A stretch of DNA of 45,087 nt, taken from NCBI RefSeq assembly GCF_024171535.1, contig NZ_JALJZV010000022.1, positions 1-45,087 of the forward strand, given 5' to 3'. The notes beneath the pieces are model-generated. The model saw nothing but the letters and a program-made list of their open reading frames with translations. It did not search any database and was not told the origin of the DNA. A program made the translations under genes and the position numbers. Source of the DNA: Flavobacterium sp. HSC-61S13 (lineage in GTDB: Bacteria; Bacteroidota; Bacteroidia; Flavobacteriales; Flavobacteriaceae). How positions within the stretch are numbered: the stretch's first letter is position 1; every line of letters starts with the position of its first letter. Shown piece by piece: positions 17,657 through 25,374 of this stretch.

Positions 17657-18660
17657 TAATTCAATTAGAAAAAAATGTAAGTACAGAACAGCGCAATCGT
17701 TTGGCGGCTTTATTATCACAGCATCAGATAAAAGTTACGCCGGTAACTACAAGCGACAATACTTACCTGGTGGCAGTCTTGAGCTCCGATATAGATATTC
17801 GAGTTGTTGGCAATTTACCGGGCGTACTCGACGTACATCGAGTAACGGATAGTTATAAACTCGTTTCGAGAAAATGGAAGGTCGACCCCACTGAAATTAA
17901 GTTGGGCGATGGAGTGTGTATTGGTGAAAACGACTTTTCAGTAATTGCAGGACCTTGCTCTATTGAAAGTGAGCAGCAGATTGATCAAATCGTACAGCAT
18001 TTGGTTAAAAACAACGTCAAAATCATGCGTGGAGGTGTTTACAAACCACGTAGTTCTCCTTATGCCTTTAGAGGTTTGGGCATAGCTGGATTAAAACTGT
18101 TTCACGCTAGTTGTCAGGCGCACAACATCAAGATCATCTCCGAAGTTATGCAGGTTTCACAAATTGATGATATGATCGATTATGTCGATGTATTTCAGGT
18201 GGGAGCTAGAAATGCGCAGAATTTTAACTTGTTAGATGCGCTGGGAAGGACCGCCAAACCGGTGATGCTCAAAAGGGGGATTTCGGGTACTATAGACGAG
18301 TTGTTACAGTCCGCAGAATATGTTTTCTCGGCGGGAAATGAGAAAATCATACTCTGTGAGCGCGGGATTAGAACATTTGAAAATGCCTATCGCAACACCT
18401 TTGACATCAATGCGATTCCCATCTTAAAAGAAAAGAGTCATTTGCCGGTCATTGCTGATCCATCGCATGGTATTGGTATCAGAAGTCACGTCAGTAAAAT
18501 TGCCTTAGCGGCGATGGTTGCAGGAGCCGATGGTGTGATGACTGAGATCCATTACGAACCGGAAAAAGCACTTTCTGACGGGCAACAAACGTTGAATTTT
18601 GAAGAGTTTGATCAGTTGGTGACGCAAATTAATAAATTAAAAACAGCTATGCTTAAATAA
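17653..18660 (+). CDS. aroF: 3-deoxy-7-phosphoheptulonate (DAHP) synthase, last gene of the trp operon
   Basis: 335-residue type I-beta DAHP synthase, the entry enzyme of the shikimate pathway (phosphoenolpyruvate plus erythrose 4-phosphate). The N-terminal ~70 residues form a ferredoxin-like regulatory domain as in Thermotoga/Bacillus-type enzymes, without a fused chorismate mutase. The catalytic barrel shows AGPCSIES (Cys102), GGVYKPRSSPYAFRGLG and DPSHGIG. Its ATG overlaps the trpA stop by 4 bp, so it is translated and probably attenuated with the trp genes, linking precursor supply to tryptophan demand. Which amino acid inhibits it cannot be read from the sequence. Confidence 0.93.
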   Translation: MIIQLEKNVSTEQRNRLAALLSQHQIKVTPVTTSDNTYLVAVLSSDIDIRVVGNLPGVLDVHRVTDSYKLVSRKWKVDPTEIKLGDGVCIGENDFSVIAGPCSIESEQQIDQIVQHLVKNNVKIMRGGVYKPRSSPYAFRGLGIAGLKLFHASCQAHNIKIISEVMQVSQIDDMIDYVDVFQVGARNAQNFNLLDALGRTAKPVMLKRGISGTIDELLQSAEYVFSAGNEKIILCERGIRTFENAYRNTFDINAIPILKEKSHLPVIADPSHGIGIRSHVSKIALAAMVAGADGVMTEIHYEPEKALSDGQQTLNFEEFDQLVTQINKLKTAMLK

Positions 18661-19041
18661 GTTTGATAGAGATGTAACCGTACTTACAGTTAAATGATAA
18701 GACAGTTTATGAATTGTAACTTACTTCGGTGATGAATTGGATTGATGAGGTGGTCTAAGGGACGGTGCGAATGAGACTATACCCGATACCTTGTTGTGGT
18801 TTCGTGGTATATAATAGAATTCGCACCTTGGCGAGAGCCTAAAAGATGAGGAGGGACTCACAAGCTGTCGCCCAAAATACGGCTACACTTTTTACAACGA
18901 ATTTGTTTAAAAGGTAATCCAATCCAAGCAAAGTAATAGCTCGATTATAAAATTCAATAGGTAGTATCCAATTTTTATCATGTGGGATTTTTATTAAATT
19001 ATTGATTTATAAGAATTAAGGTAAAATGTAGTCCGTTGATT
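18661..19041. other. intergenic region between convergent trp operon and CarboxypepD gene
   Basis: 380 bp with no protein gene. The central part is the structured element described separately; the rest is AT-rich. No obvious T-tailed terminator for the trp operon was found. Confidence 0.5.
18736..18923 (+). ncRNA. candidate structured RNA after the trp operon
   Basis: Nested complementarity in a gene-free gap. An outer stem ATTGGATT (18736-18743) / AATCCAAT (18916-18923) encloses a 9-bp perfect stem GGTGCGAAT/ATTCGCACC (18764-18772/18819-18827) capped by TATACC/GGTATA. A second domain is closed by TTGGCGA/TCGCCCAA (one bulge) and contains GGC-GAGA-GCC, a GNRA-type loop. The arrangement is multibranched, unlike a simple terminator. 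The strand is uncertain and I found no consensus promoter. It could be a 3' UTR element, a group II intron relic or an uncharacterised RNA. Confidence 0.35.
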
Positions 19042-20226
19042 TTATGATTTTTTCTCTAATTTGTCAAGTATTTCTTGTTCCCATTTGTTGAGCGGACGGA
19101 TATTTCTATCCTTCCAAAATTCAGTACTGTAGTTGCTTTTCTGTTTGTATAAATCACCTTTATACGGTTTTTCTTTGGGGATTTCCACATTTTTATATAC
19201 TTGGTCAACCATAACTTCTTGGATGGTCTTCACTTGATGATTCTTGATTAATTTGCTCGTTATCGCAAAATCCATCAAATGGGATCTGTAAAATAAGTGA
19301 TAGTGTTCGTCATCGATAAAAACAACATAGTTATTTATTTGTTGGATTTGGATTTTAAAAAACAAGAGTTTCAATATTTTAATTTTGTCGATATATTTAT
19401 CGGCTAACTCATATTTATACTCTAATACTTTGGTTTGCGATTCATCGAAGACGATGTAGCCCTGAAAGACCAACCAATCTGTCAATCCATCTTTGGGTTC
19501 AAAGGTGACTATAATCTTCGATTTGTTGCCCGTCTCAGTTTTCTGTTGAACCGTGTAGTCATAGTTTTTGTTGTCCTTTAATATGTCCAGTAATTCAGTG
19601 ATGTTTTTTTTAATAATTAATACATCTCTGATATCCATGCCGAAAGCGTTTAGTATTTCGTCCGTATCTGCATCTCGATCGATTTCCTCAGTACTCGTAA
19701 ATACCCGATGCTCCAAGACAGCGGTATACGGCCTTTTGTTGGGGTGATTAACGTAAAAATCTACAATTCCATCCGCAAGATTTGTTTTTTCGTTATTGAC
19801 CCTATTAAATTGGCGTATATAGGTTTTGTATAAATCTCCTTTGTCCATTGTTTTTAAAGCATTCCTAAAGGCTAGAGCAAAAACATCGCTTAAAGGTTTC
19901 TTGAAAATCAGTATTTCGTTTAATTGTGTATCGGAAAGTGGCATCCTCACAATCATATTTGCTGTGGACTGTTGCTCTTGTGATTGATATTGAATATGGC
20001 TAAAATATAAGGGCTCGCTCTCGCTTTCCGCCACCATGGTAAAGGCGCCATCTTCATTAGTGATTGTATGACTCTTGTTGTTGGTAATCAAGACCCCAAA
20101 AATGCCTTTCCCATCGTTCTGATCGACTACTTTTCCACTTATTTTATAAGTTTGGGCATTGGCTTGCAAGGGAAAGAAAATAACTAGTAGAATATAACAG
20201 TAATTAATGTAATTTTTTATTCTCAT
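19042..20226 (-). CDS. secreted CarboxypepD_reg-like domain protein
   Basis: 394-residue exported protein. The start at MRIKNYINYCYILLVIFF gives a clean signal peptide ending ANAQ; the frame is open 19 codons further upstream without one. Residues ~25-105 are a carboxypeptidase regulatory-like beta-sandwich (ISGKVVDQNDGKGIFGVLITNNKSHTITNEDGAF), the domain often found at the N-terminus of TonB-dependent receptors and their relatives. The rest (300 residues) matches the usual flavobacterial proteins of this kind, with no recognised enzymatic motif and no TonB plug or barrel. Function unknown, envelope-associated. Confidence 0.75.
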   Translation of the reverse strand: MRIKNYINYCYILLVIFFPLQANAQTYKISGKVVDQNDGKGIFGVLITNNKSHTITNEDGAFTMVAESESEPLYFSHIQYQSQEQQSTANMIVRMPLSDTQLNEILIFKKPLSDVFALAFRNALKTMDKGDLYKTYIRQFNRVNNEKTNLADGIVDFYVNHPNKRPYTAVLEHRVFTSTEEIDRDADTDEILNAFGMDIRDVLIIKKNITELLDILKDNKNYDYTVQQKTETGNKSKIIVTFEPKDGLTDWLVFQGYIVFDESQTKVLEYKYELADKYIDKIKILKLLFFKIQIQQINNYVVFIDDEHYHLFYRSHLMDFAITSKLIKNHQVKTIQEVMVDQVYKNVEIPKEKPYKGDLYKQKSNYSTEFWKDRNIRPLNKWEQEILDKLEKKS

Positions 20227-20286
20227 GTTCGGAAAGATTAGGGAAATAGTGATGTATTTGGTCTGTAGTTCAATCTTATACAATCG

Positions 20287-20727
20287 TTAATCTTCTTGAT
20301 TTACAGTTTGAATTTCAGTAATTATAAGCTGTTTTTTTCGTTCGAGTATTAATGTGTAAATCATATAAAGAAAAGGAAAAACCATCAGGATCAAGGCGTA
20401 TGGAAAGTGGAGCGTTTTGTTTAAAATAAAGTCAAGAATTAAAATACAAAAGCCGCTATAAAAGAAATACGACCAGTTTTTAGTAGAAACTGGATTGAGA
20501 TCTACGGCTAATTTTTTATTTTCATCGGCTGTTATAGCTGTCGAAAACACCGGACTGCTACACCAATCTATAGTGGCCTGCAGTTGATGCGTACCAGCCG
20601 CATCGGTTATAAACGCTTTAGTTTCTCCATTACCAAGGGTACCGAGTAGTTTGCCATCTAAAAATATCTTATAATTTCTAAACCTGTTGGTAGCTCTATG
20701 GGGTCGTTTGATGGTAATCGTTGCCAT
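20287..20727 (-). CDS. hypothetical membrane protein
   Basis: 146 residues. The N-terminal ~75 residues form a beta-rich domain (ITIKRPHRATNRFRNYKIFLDGKLLGTLGNGET) resembling small PEGA-like/DUF domains that present a short beta-sandwich. Two hydrophobic segments follow (about 85-104 and 107-127). No family assigned with certainty. It lies 60 bp upstream of the CarboxypepD gene in the same direction and may be co-transcribed with it. Confidence 0.6.
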   Translation of the reverse strand: MATITIKRPHRATNRFRNYKIFLDGKLLGTLGNGETKAFITDAAGTHQLQATIDWCSSPVFSTAITADENKKLAVDLNPVSTKNWSYFFYSGFCILILDFILNKTLHFPYALILMVFPFLYMIYTLILERKKQLIITEIQTVNQED

Positions 20728-20801
20728 GTGTACAATTATAAATTATTACACAAAACTAGGATGAAATAAAGGGCCAAAATTGTAAAACTGGGACATTTTA
20801 A

Positions 20802-21659
20802 CTACACTTCTAAAAAATGCCAATATAAATCTTCGTTGCCTATTTGAATTATTTTGGGCAGCAGTGTTTTGGGGGATTCTTCGGTAATACTCTTAAAGTG
20901 TTTGATAAAATGCGACTGGTCGTAATACATACTATATAAAGCGACATCGGTTAGATTGACCAATTCTTTGTGTTGAAGCGCATAATTAAGTGAATTTCGA
21001 AACATCACTACTCTTTTGTATTCCTCTATCGTTGTACAGCTGTGTTTTTTAAACAAGCGCAGTAGGGTTTTTCTGCTGACTGCTGTGAGTGGCTCTAGTT
21101 CCTCAACCTTTATGGTGCCGTTGGATAATATAATCTCCTTAATGGCTTTTTGAAGGGTGTTTTCTTGAAACGGACGATAGACAGCTAGTAAGGCAGTTTC
21201 CAGTATTTCTAACTGCTCATGCACAGCTAGCGCCTTGTTCAGTGAGGCGATCTTAGAATTAAAAATTTCATTTAAAGCTACTTCTTGAAAAGATTGATTT
21301 ATCCATTGATTCAAGGGCTTATCAATAAAATGATTGATTCCCATCGGATAAAATACGACACCTATTTTGTAAAAAGCACCTTGTATATCAACCTGAATTT
21401 TATTATTTACATTAATGGTATACAATAGGGTGGTTTTGTTTTCATCTGACGAAGTACGCACTTGTGAATTTAATTTATCAGAGGTTATGACGATGTCATT
21501 GCCCTTGTAAATAGTCAAAGCATGTAAGTAATTTGGATAGAAATAAAACGATTCCCTATGCATTTCGTTACTGGATGCATGGAAATAATAGTATGCAATA
21601 TGTTTTTTTAATAGCTCGTTTGTGGGCTTTCGAGTAATTAAATAATTGTTTTTCTCCAT
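20802..21659 (-). CDS. AraC-family transcriptional regulator
   Basis: 285-residue regulator. The C-terminal ~100 residues hold the double helix-turn-helix of AraC/XylS proteins (IKVEELEPLTAVSRKTLLRLFKKHSCTTIEEYKRVVMFRNSLNYAL ... LTDVALYSMYYDQSHFIKHFK). The N-terminal part is a cupin-like sensing domain (DUF6597-type in appearance). The start is taken at the Met of MEKNNYLITRK; the upstream 23 codons look like noise. Target and ligand unknown; the minus-strand membrane/secreted genes downstream are possible targets. Confidence 0.82.
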   Translation of the reverse strand: MEKNNYLITRKPTNELLKKHIAYYYFHASSNEMHRESFYFYPNYLHALTIYKGNDIVITSDKLNSQVRTSSDENKTTLLYTINVNNKIQVDIQGAFYKIGVVFYPMGINHFIDKPLNQWINQSFQEVALNEIFNSKIASLNKALAVHEQLEILETALLAVYRPFQENTLQKAIKEIILSNGTIKVEELEPLTAVSRKTLLRLFKKHSCTTIEEYKRVVMFRNSLNYALQHKELVNLTDVALYSMYYDQSHFIKHFKSITEESPKTLLPKIIQIGNEDLYWHFLEV

Positions 21660-21996
21660 GGACGAAAGATATGAATTATTAGCACAATAGCGTCCTACAC
21701 TTTTTTTCAATAGGTTACAGTTAGTCAAATTGCTTGCATTTTCGTTTTACTGTTTTGAAATGTCTTGTCGTGTAGTTGATTTAAACTAGAGATTTGCAGT
21801 TGACTGGTAAATTACAAAATTAGTTGTAGATGAATTATTGATCATCAGCTGCCAGGGATGAGTCTGTTTTAGGAATTTCCTATTAATGCTAATGGATTTC
21901 AGACTTTGTAAAATTCATTATAAAGTGTTGATTTAGTTGGGATTAATGTAAATGTGTTGTTTGTAATATTTATTTGTATTTTTGAAAGAAAAAACA
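21660..21996 (+). promoter_or_regulatory. divergent intergenic region with promoter of the glycosyltransferase gene
   Basis: The gap between the divergent AraC-type and glycosyltransferase genes. TTG (21957-21959), 17 bp, then TATTTTTG (21977-21984) matches the flavobacterial promoter consensus. It puts the transcript start near 21991, a few bases before the ATG at 21997. The rest shows nothing recognisable. Confidence 0.55.
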
Positions 21997-22866
21997 ATGA
22001 ATATTATCTTTTTCGTTTTTGGAACTAATATTAGTTATTATCAACAAGTGTTTTTCTCAATATACACAGTCTTAGCTAATAAGGATGAAACTGACGATAT
22101 TATTGTAATAGCAGAAGATCCTACTCTTTTTAAACAACTTGGCGATCGTGTCAAAGTTATTCCAATCGATACAAAAATGATTTCGGATTGGAAAGGAGAT
22201 TATGATTATTTTTTTAGAGTAAAAATCAAAGCCCTCGAATATATATCCCAAGAATACCCCGATAAACACATCTTATATCTCGATGGCGATACTTTTGTTT
22301 ATCAGCCGTTGAGTATTATAAAGGCGGGATTGGCTAAAGGACATAATTTCTTACACCTCAATGAAGGAACTTTACCAACTTTAAAAACAAAAACCGAAAA
22401 AAAGTTATGGGAGCAAATCAAGTATAAAAAATTTGCGGATATCCTGATCGATGAAAATACCACGATGTGGAATTCTGGTGTTATTGGTATATCCACTCAA
22501 AATTTTGCAACCATTCCTCTGGCTCTGCAAATTACTGATGAGATGTGTGCGGCCAAGGTGACTTGTTTTACCATGGAACAATTGTCGTTTGGAATCGCGA
22601 GTAATCAATTGTCTACGGTAAAAGCTGCCGATCATATCGTAGGCCACTATTGGGGAAATAAGGACCAATGGAATAGTCTAATTTCAATATGGATCAGTAA
22701 ATCCTTAATGACAAATTTAACGGAAGAAGAGATGATCGAATCAGCAAGGAAATTTCCATTTGTGGAAATCCCTTTTTACGTAAAGACATCCAATACCTAC
22801 AAGCGATTGTCTAAAAGACTTCAAAGTGTTTTCAAAACGAAAAACGCCTGTTATATCAATAGTTAG
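21997..22866 (+). CDS. GT-A fold glycosyltransferase
   Basis: 289-residue nucleotide-sugar-dependent glycosyltransferase. The metal/nucleotide-sugar motif DGD (YLDGDTFV, about residues 95-101) sits after a Rossmann-like N-terminus. WNSGVIGIS and MEQLSFG further on match the acceptor/donor pocket of GT8-like and related families. No signal peptide or membrane span. It stands alone between its own promoter and a strong terminator, so its acceptor (lipopolysaccharide, capsule or protein glycan) cannot be inferred. The start at 21997 rather than the TTG five codons upstream follows from the promoter position. Confidence 0.72.
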   Translation: MNIIFFVFGTNISYYQQVFFSIYTVLANKDETDDIIVIAEDPTLFKQLGDRVKVIPIDTKMISDWKGDYDYFFRVKIKALEYISQEYPDKHILYLDGDTFVYQPLSIIKAGLAKGHNFLHLNEGTLPTLKTKTEKKLWEQIKYKKFADILIDENTTMWNSGVIGISTQNFATIPLALQITDEMCAAKVTCFTMEQLSFGIASNQLSTVKAADHIVGHYWGNKDQWNSLISIWISKSLMTNLTEEEMIESARKFPFVEIPFYVKTSNTYKRLSKRLQSVFKTKNACYINS

Positions 22867-22938
22867 TGCTTATAAAAATATCGAATTTTCACACTGGTAG
22901 CTGTAAAGTGTTATTGATTCTACAGTGATTTAGTTTGT

Positions 22939-22983
22939 AAAACAACGAGGAACTTCAATGAAGTTGCTCGTTGTTTTTGTTTT
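22939..22983 (+). terminator. rho-independent terminator of the glycosyltransferase gene
   Basis: AAAACAACGAG and CTCGTTGTTTT (11 bp) plus an inner AACTTC/GAAGTT (6 bp) form a long, nearly perfect hairpin with a 3-nt loop. It is followed by TGTTTT, 70 bp after the gene's stop. Confidence 0.85.
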
Positions 22984-23139
22984 ATAGTGTTTTATACTTT
23001 TCATTTTTTTTACGCAAGGCTCGACAGTTGACGCCAACTTGAATAGATAAATCACTATGCAAGTAAATAGCGCCTTTACGTAATTGAAAATCCTGCCGCT
23101 TCAGGTTTTTGGCGGTATTGATAAATGATTATTTTACGT

Positions 23140-23649
23140 TTAGTAAAAAGCAATTTCATCTTTCGTTCTGATTCTCGAATTAAAATTCAGACTCTTGCGG
23201 TAGGTTTCCACAGAAATATGACCGTTTTCCATTTCTATTTGCAATAGGTTTTCCAGATAAAGGTATAACGTTAGATTTAGGCTCATATCGAAGCGTTTTT
23301 GTTCGAGAAAATCGTGTAGTATCAGGATCAACTCATCGTTATAATAGGCTTTGGATTGTGTGGTGGTACATTCGGCATCTCGAATCAAAACCGCTACGGA
23401 CAACAAATGACGATTGTCGACAAAAAAATAAGTGAGCTGGTCTATTTCTCCTTCATTGAGATTCTTTAAGTAGCTCTTAATACAGTAGAGTAGGTGTTTG
23501 TTGAAGGAGGGAGGAAGTGAATCAGTTAACGAACTTATAAAAGCTTTTGACAATAGAATGGGACTTTGTTTAGCATCGACAAACGGCTTGCCGGTAAGTA
23601 TGCAGTTAATCAGCGGAAGCAGTACGGTGTAAAATTCTTTCGTTTTCAT
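23140..23649 (-). CDS. hypothetical protein
   Basis: 169 residues, predicted largely helical, soluble, with no motif I recognise (MKTKEFYTVLLPLINCILTG; ... LSLNLT-like leucine-rich helices in the second half). Codon use and AT content match the neighbours. A 50-codon frame just upstream overlaps its start by ATGA, so the two are probably translated together. The structured element and promoter at 23.8-24.0 kb lie upstream in the same direction. Confidence 0.5.
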   Translation of the reverse strand: MKTKEFYTVLLPLINCILTGKPFVDAKQSPILLSKAFISSLTDSLPPSFNKHLLYCIKSYLKNLNEGEIDQLTYFFVDNRHLLSVAVLIRDAECTTTQSKAYYNDELILILHDFLEQKRFDMSLNLTLYLYLENLLQIEMENGHISVETYRKSLNFNSRIRTKDEIAFY

Positions 23650-23798
23650 AAGCTGGGGAGTATGAAGAGTGAAAGCATAGCGTCGTTTTCCGTTGGTTTA
23701 AATCCTAAAGTGGAGATGGAGTCATAAGTTGCTGTTGTAACAGACAGGGTCGTTAAAATCGCATAAAAAAGGGGAGTGGTGTTGGTTGGGGTTTTCAT
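23646..23798 (-). CDS. small protein coupled to the 169-residue gene
   Basis: 50-codon frame starting MKTPTNTTPLFYAILTTLSV and ending LFILPSL, whose TGA overlaps the next ATG as ATGA. That overlap is typical of real coupled genes in this genome. It has mild hydrophobic character but no clear membrane span. It begins about 17-30 bp after the T-rich end of the structured element. Could be a leader peptide or a chance frame. Confidence 0.35.
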   Translation of the reverse strand: MKTPTNTTPLFYAILTTLSVTTATYDSISTLGFKPTENDAMLSLFILPSL

Positions 23799-23814
23799 CG
23801 TGCCGGTTTTTTAA

Positions 23815-24002
23815 GGTTAAAAAAGGCGTGAAGCTAAAGTCAATCGGCACAGAGGTACCGCGAAGAACCCAACAACCAGAAAGACTTAGCCCACGCCAAT
23901 AGTTGGCACGAGCGTAAGTCTATCGAAATTATGGTTGTTTAGGAAAAATTCGCGGTTTCTCTGTTACCAAATTCGACAGCTTACGCTTGATCGTAATATT
24001 TT
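23815..24002 (-). ncRNA. candidate structured RNA (6S-like or long leader)
   Basis: An interrupted hairpin of seven perfectly paired blocks, about 42 bp in all, spans 23831-23982. In plus coordinates: AAGCT/AGCTT, GTC/GAC, ACAGAG/CTCTGT, ACCGCGAA/TTCGCGGT, AACAACCA/TGGTTGTT, AGACTTA/TAAGTCT and GCCAA/TTGGC around a TAG loop, with an asymmetric bubble between the sixth and fifth blocks. A consensus promoter directs transcription leftward from about 24002, and T6 at about 23821-23826 on the minus strand would end a ~180-nt RNA. Length, rod shape with an internal bubble and own promoter fit 6S RNA (a flavobacterial 6S class is known), but a leader for the downstream small genes is also possible. 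Confidence 0.5.
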
Positions 24003-24008
24003 CTAAAC

Positions 24009-24040
24009 CAAATATAAATATTTCTGGTTCCATACCCAAA
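24009..24040 (-). promoter_or_regulatory. promoter of the structured RNA
   Basis: On the minus strand TTTG (24037-24040), 20 bp, then TATATTTG (24009-24016): an exact match to the TTTG-N19-21-TAnnTTTG consensus. Expected transcript start is near 24002, just before the first arm of the long hairpin. Confidence 0.7.
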
Positions 24041-24497
24041 ATGAGCTAAAAATAATTGTGTTAAAGTTTTGGTAGTGAGTTGGTTGTTTGGAAGTGTCTT
24101 GGTGATTCTGAAGAACTGTTTGTCGTCGTTTTTTATTCTTGGAGGCTGAAAAGATTCTAATTGGGTACTAGTTATGAATTTCTTTTAGCTATCGGGTTTA
24201 TTGGTGTCGGAGGAAGAGGGATTTACACTTTCTTCTGTATGCTTAATAAATAGGGCTGTTGACTTTTTGGGATTGTTGTGAGCACCTAATTAGGAAAGTT
24301 TTAAACTATGATTGGAATCTCCTGACTTACCAATTAATTATTGATTTTGAGGCAAAAGTGAATTTTCAATTTATTTACGGGAGTTTTGGGGAGATTGTGC
24401 ATAATAGAAAAAGTATTGACGTATAGAAAAATAGAGTAGTTTAACTCTAACTTAACCCCGAATTTTGTCTATACAATTTTATCCGCAGATTATATAA
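24041..24497. other. intergenic region at the left border of the accessory block
   Basis: About 450 bp without a supported gene on either strand. It contains copy 1 of the flanking direct repeat at 24249-24315. Confidence 0.5.
24249..24315 (+). repeat. left copy of the ~66-bp direct repeat bracketing the accessory block
   Basis: Begins AATAGGG, contains GACTTTTTGGGATTG, then TGAGCACCTAATTAGG and AAAGTTTTAAACT, ending GATTGG. The copy at 41352-41417 has the same order and orientation with roughly 80% identity and one or two indels. The core CCTAATTAG-N-AAAGTTTTAAACT is identical apart from one base. It could be an attachment-site scar or an old intergenic duplication. Confidence 0.6.
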
Positions 24498-25295
24498 TTA
24501 TATCATTTTCAGGAGACAATGACTATTAATTGGTATATTAACTAAACTTACCTCTACAAATGTTGCTTCGTGAATTTTATTCGCACAATTTTTGCCATTA
24601 TATATTTCACCAGTTATATGATTACAATCAACATAATTTTCGTTACAAATGTTACAAATCGATTTTTCAGCAATTCCTGTCACGCTTGCACCTTTAATTT
24701 TACCACTTTTAATTTTTCTTTTTATAGTTTTATCCAAGATCTTACTTTCTTCGATTTCTAATTCTTCATCAGAAACTTTTAATCTTCCCCATCCAATAAT
24801 ATGAGGTTTATGTTCTATAAAAATTGGTGTTGGTAAATCTGGATAAGGACTTATTATCGAGAAGCACTTTTGAAAAGTTTCTTTTTTCTTGTTCGATTTT
24901 TTCTTTTTGTCTAAAATTTCACTTTTTGTAACTTTCTTATTATTTAGATTAACAGCTTCATTAATAGTTTGGTTAATAATGATTATGTTTTTTCTATTTT
25001 CATCAGTTTGACTCCATTTGTCAATACTCGTTTGAATGTAGTTACTTGCAATGTTAAATATTATACTTGTGGGAATTCCTGCTAAAAAAGCATAAAGAGG
25101 ATCACTAAAGAACTCATGAATACCTTTTTTAAATAAATACTGAATTGGCTGATTATTTTCTGGTCTTACGATGATTTCGTAACCATTGCTTCTTAATTCT
25201 TTAATCAATTCTAATGTTCCTTTTGTAACTAATTTTTTGTCTGGAAATTTTGATGAATATGGATTAAATGAATCAATTGAAATTGTCTTTTCCAT
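24498..25295 (-). CDS. protein with C-terminal Cys-rich domain resembling phage prohead-protease-type proteins
   Basis: 265 residues. N-terminal ~90 residues with one hydrophobic segment (PLYAFLAGIPTSIIFNIASNYI), a lysine-rich linker (about 120-140), then a C-terminal domain. That domain carries SGKIKGASVTG, a cluster CNICNENYVDCNHITGEIYNG with a further Cys, and FVEVSLVNIPIN. The C..C-C-H-C pattern and the EVSLV-x-P ending resemble domains I associate with HK97-type prohead protease proteins of Bacteroidota phages; this is a recollection, not a search result. No phage genes surround it. It is the most distal gene of the minus-strand block, and the cassette-type junction before it is incomplete. 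Confidence 0.5.
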   Translation of the reverse strand: MEKTISIDSFNPYSSKFPDKKLVTKGTLELIKELRSNGYEIIVRPENNQPIQYLFKKGIHEFFSDPLYAFLAGIPTSIIFNIASNYIQTSIDKWSQTDENRKNIIIINQTINEAVNLNNKKVTKSEILDKKKKSNKKKETFQKCFSIISPYPDLPTPIFIEHKPHIIGWGRLKVSDEELEIEESKILDKTIKRKIKSGKIKGASVTGIAEKSICNICNENYVDCNHITGEIYNGKNCANKIHEATFVEVSLVNIPINSHCLLKMI

Positions 25296-25299
25296 TATT

Positions 25300-25374
25300 A
25301 ATGAGTGATTTTAGAATAATTTATATATACAATTTAGACAAAACCCAACGATTCTGCTAAACCCCTTGTTAATG
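25300..25374 (-). repeat. attC-like half site after the helicase-like gene
   Basis: On the minus strand the inverse core CATTAAC (25368-25374) contains the TAA stop of the helicase-like gene and is followed by AAGGGGTTTAGC. The matching distal arm and GTT core are missing, so this site looks truncated and marks the distal end of the array. Confidence 0.45.

Noticed and set aside
18736..18923. Firm call of a group II intron
   Set aside because: No domain V signature, no reverse transcriptase and too short; only a general resemblance, so left as an unassigned structured element.
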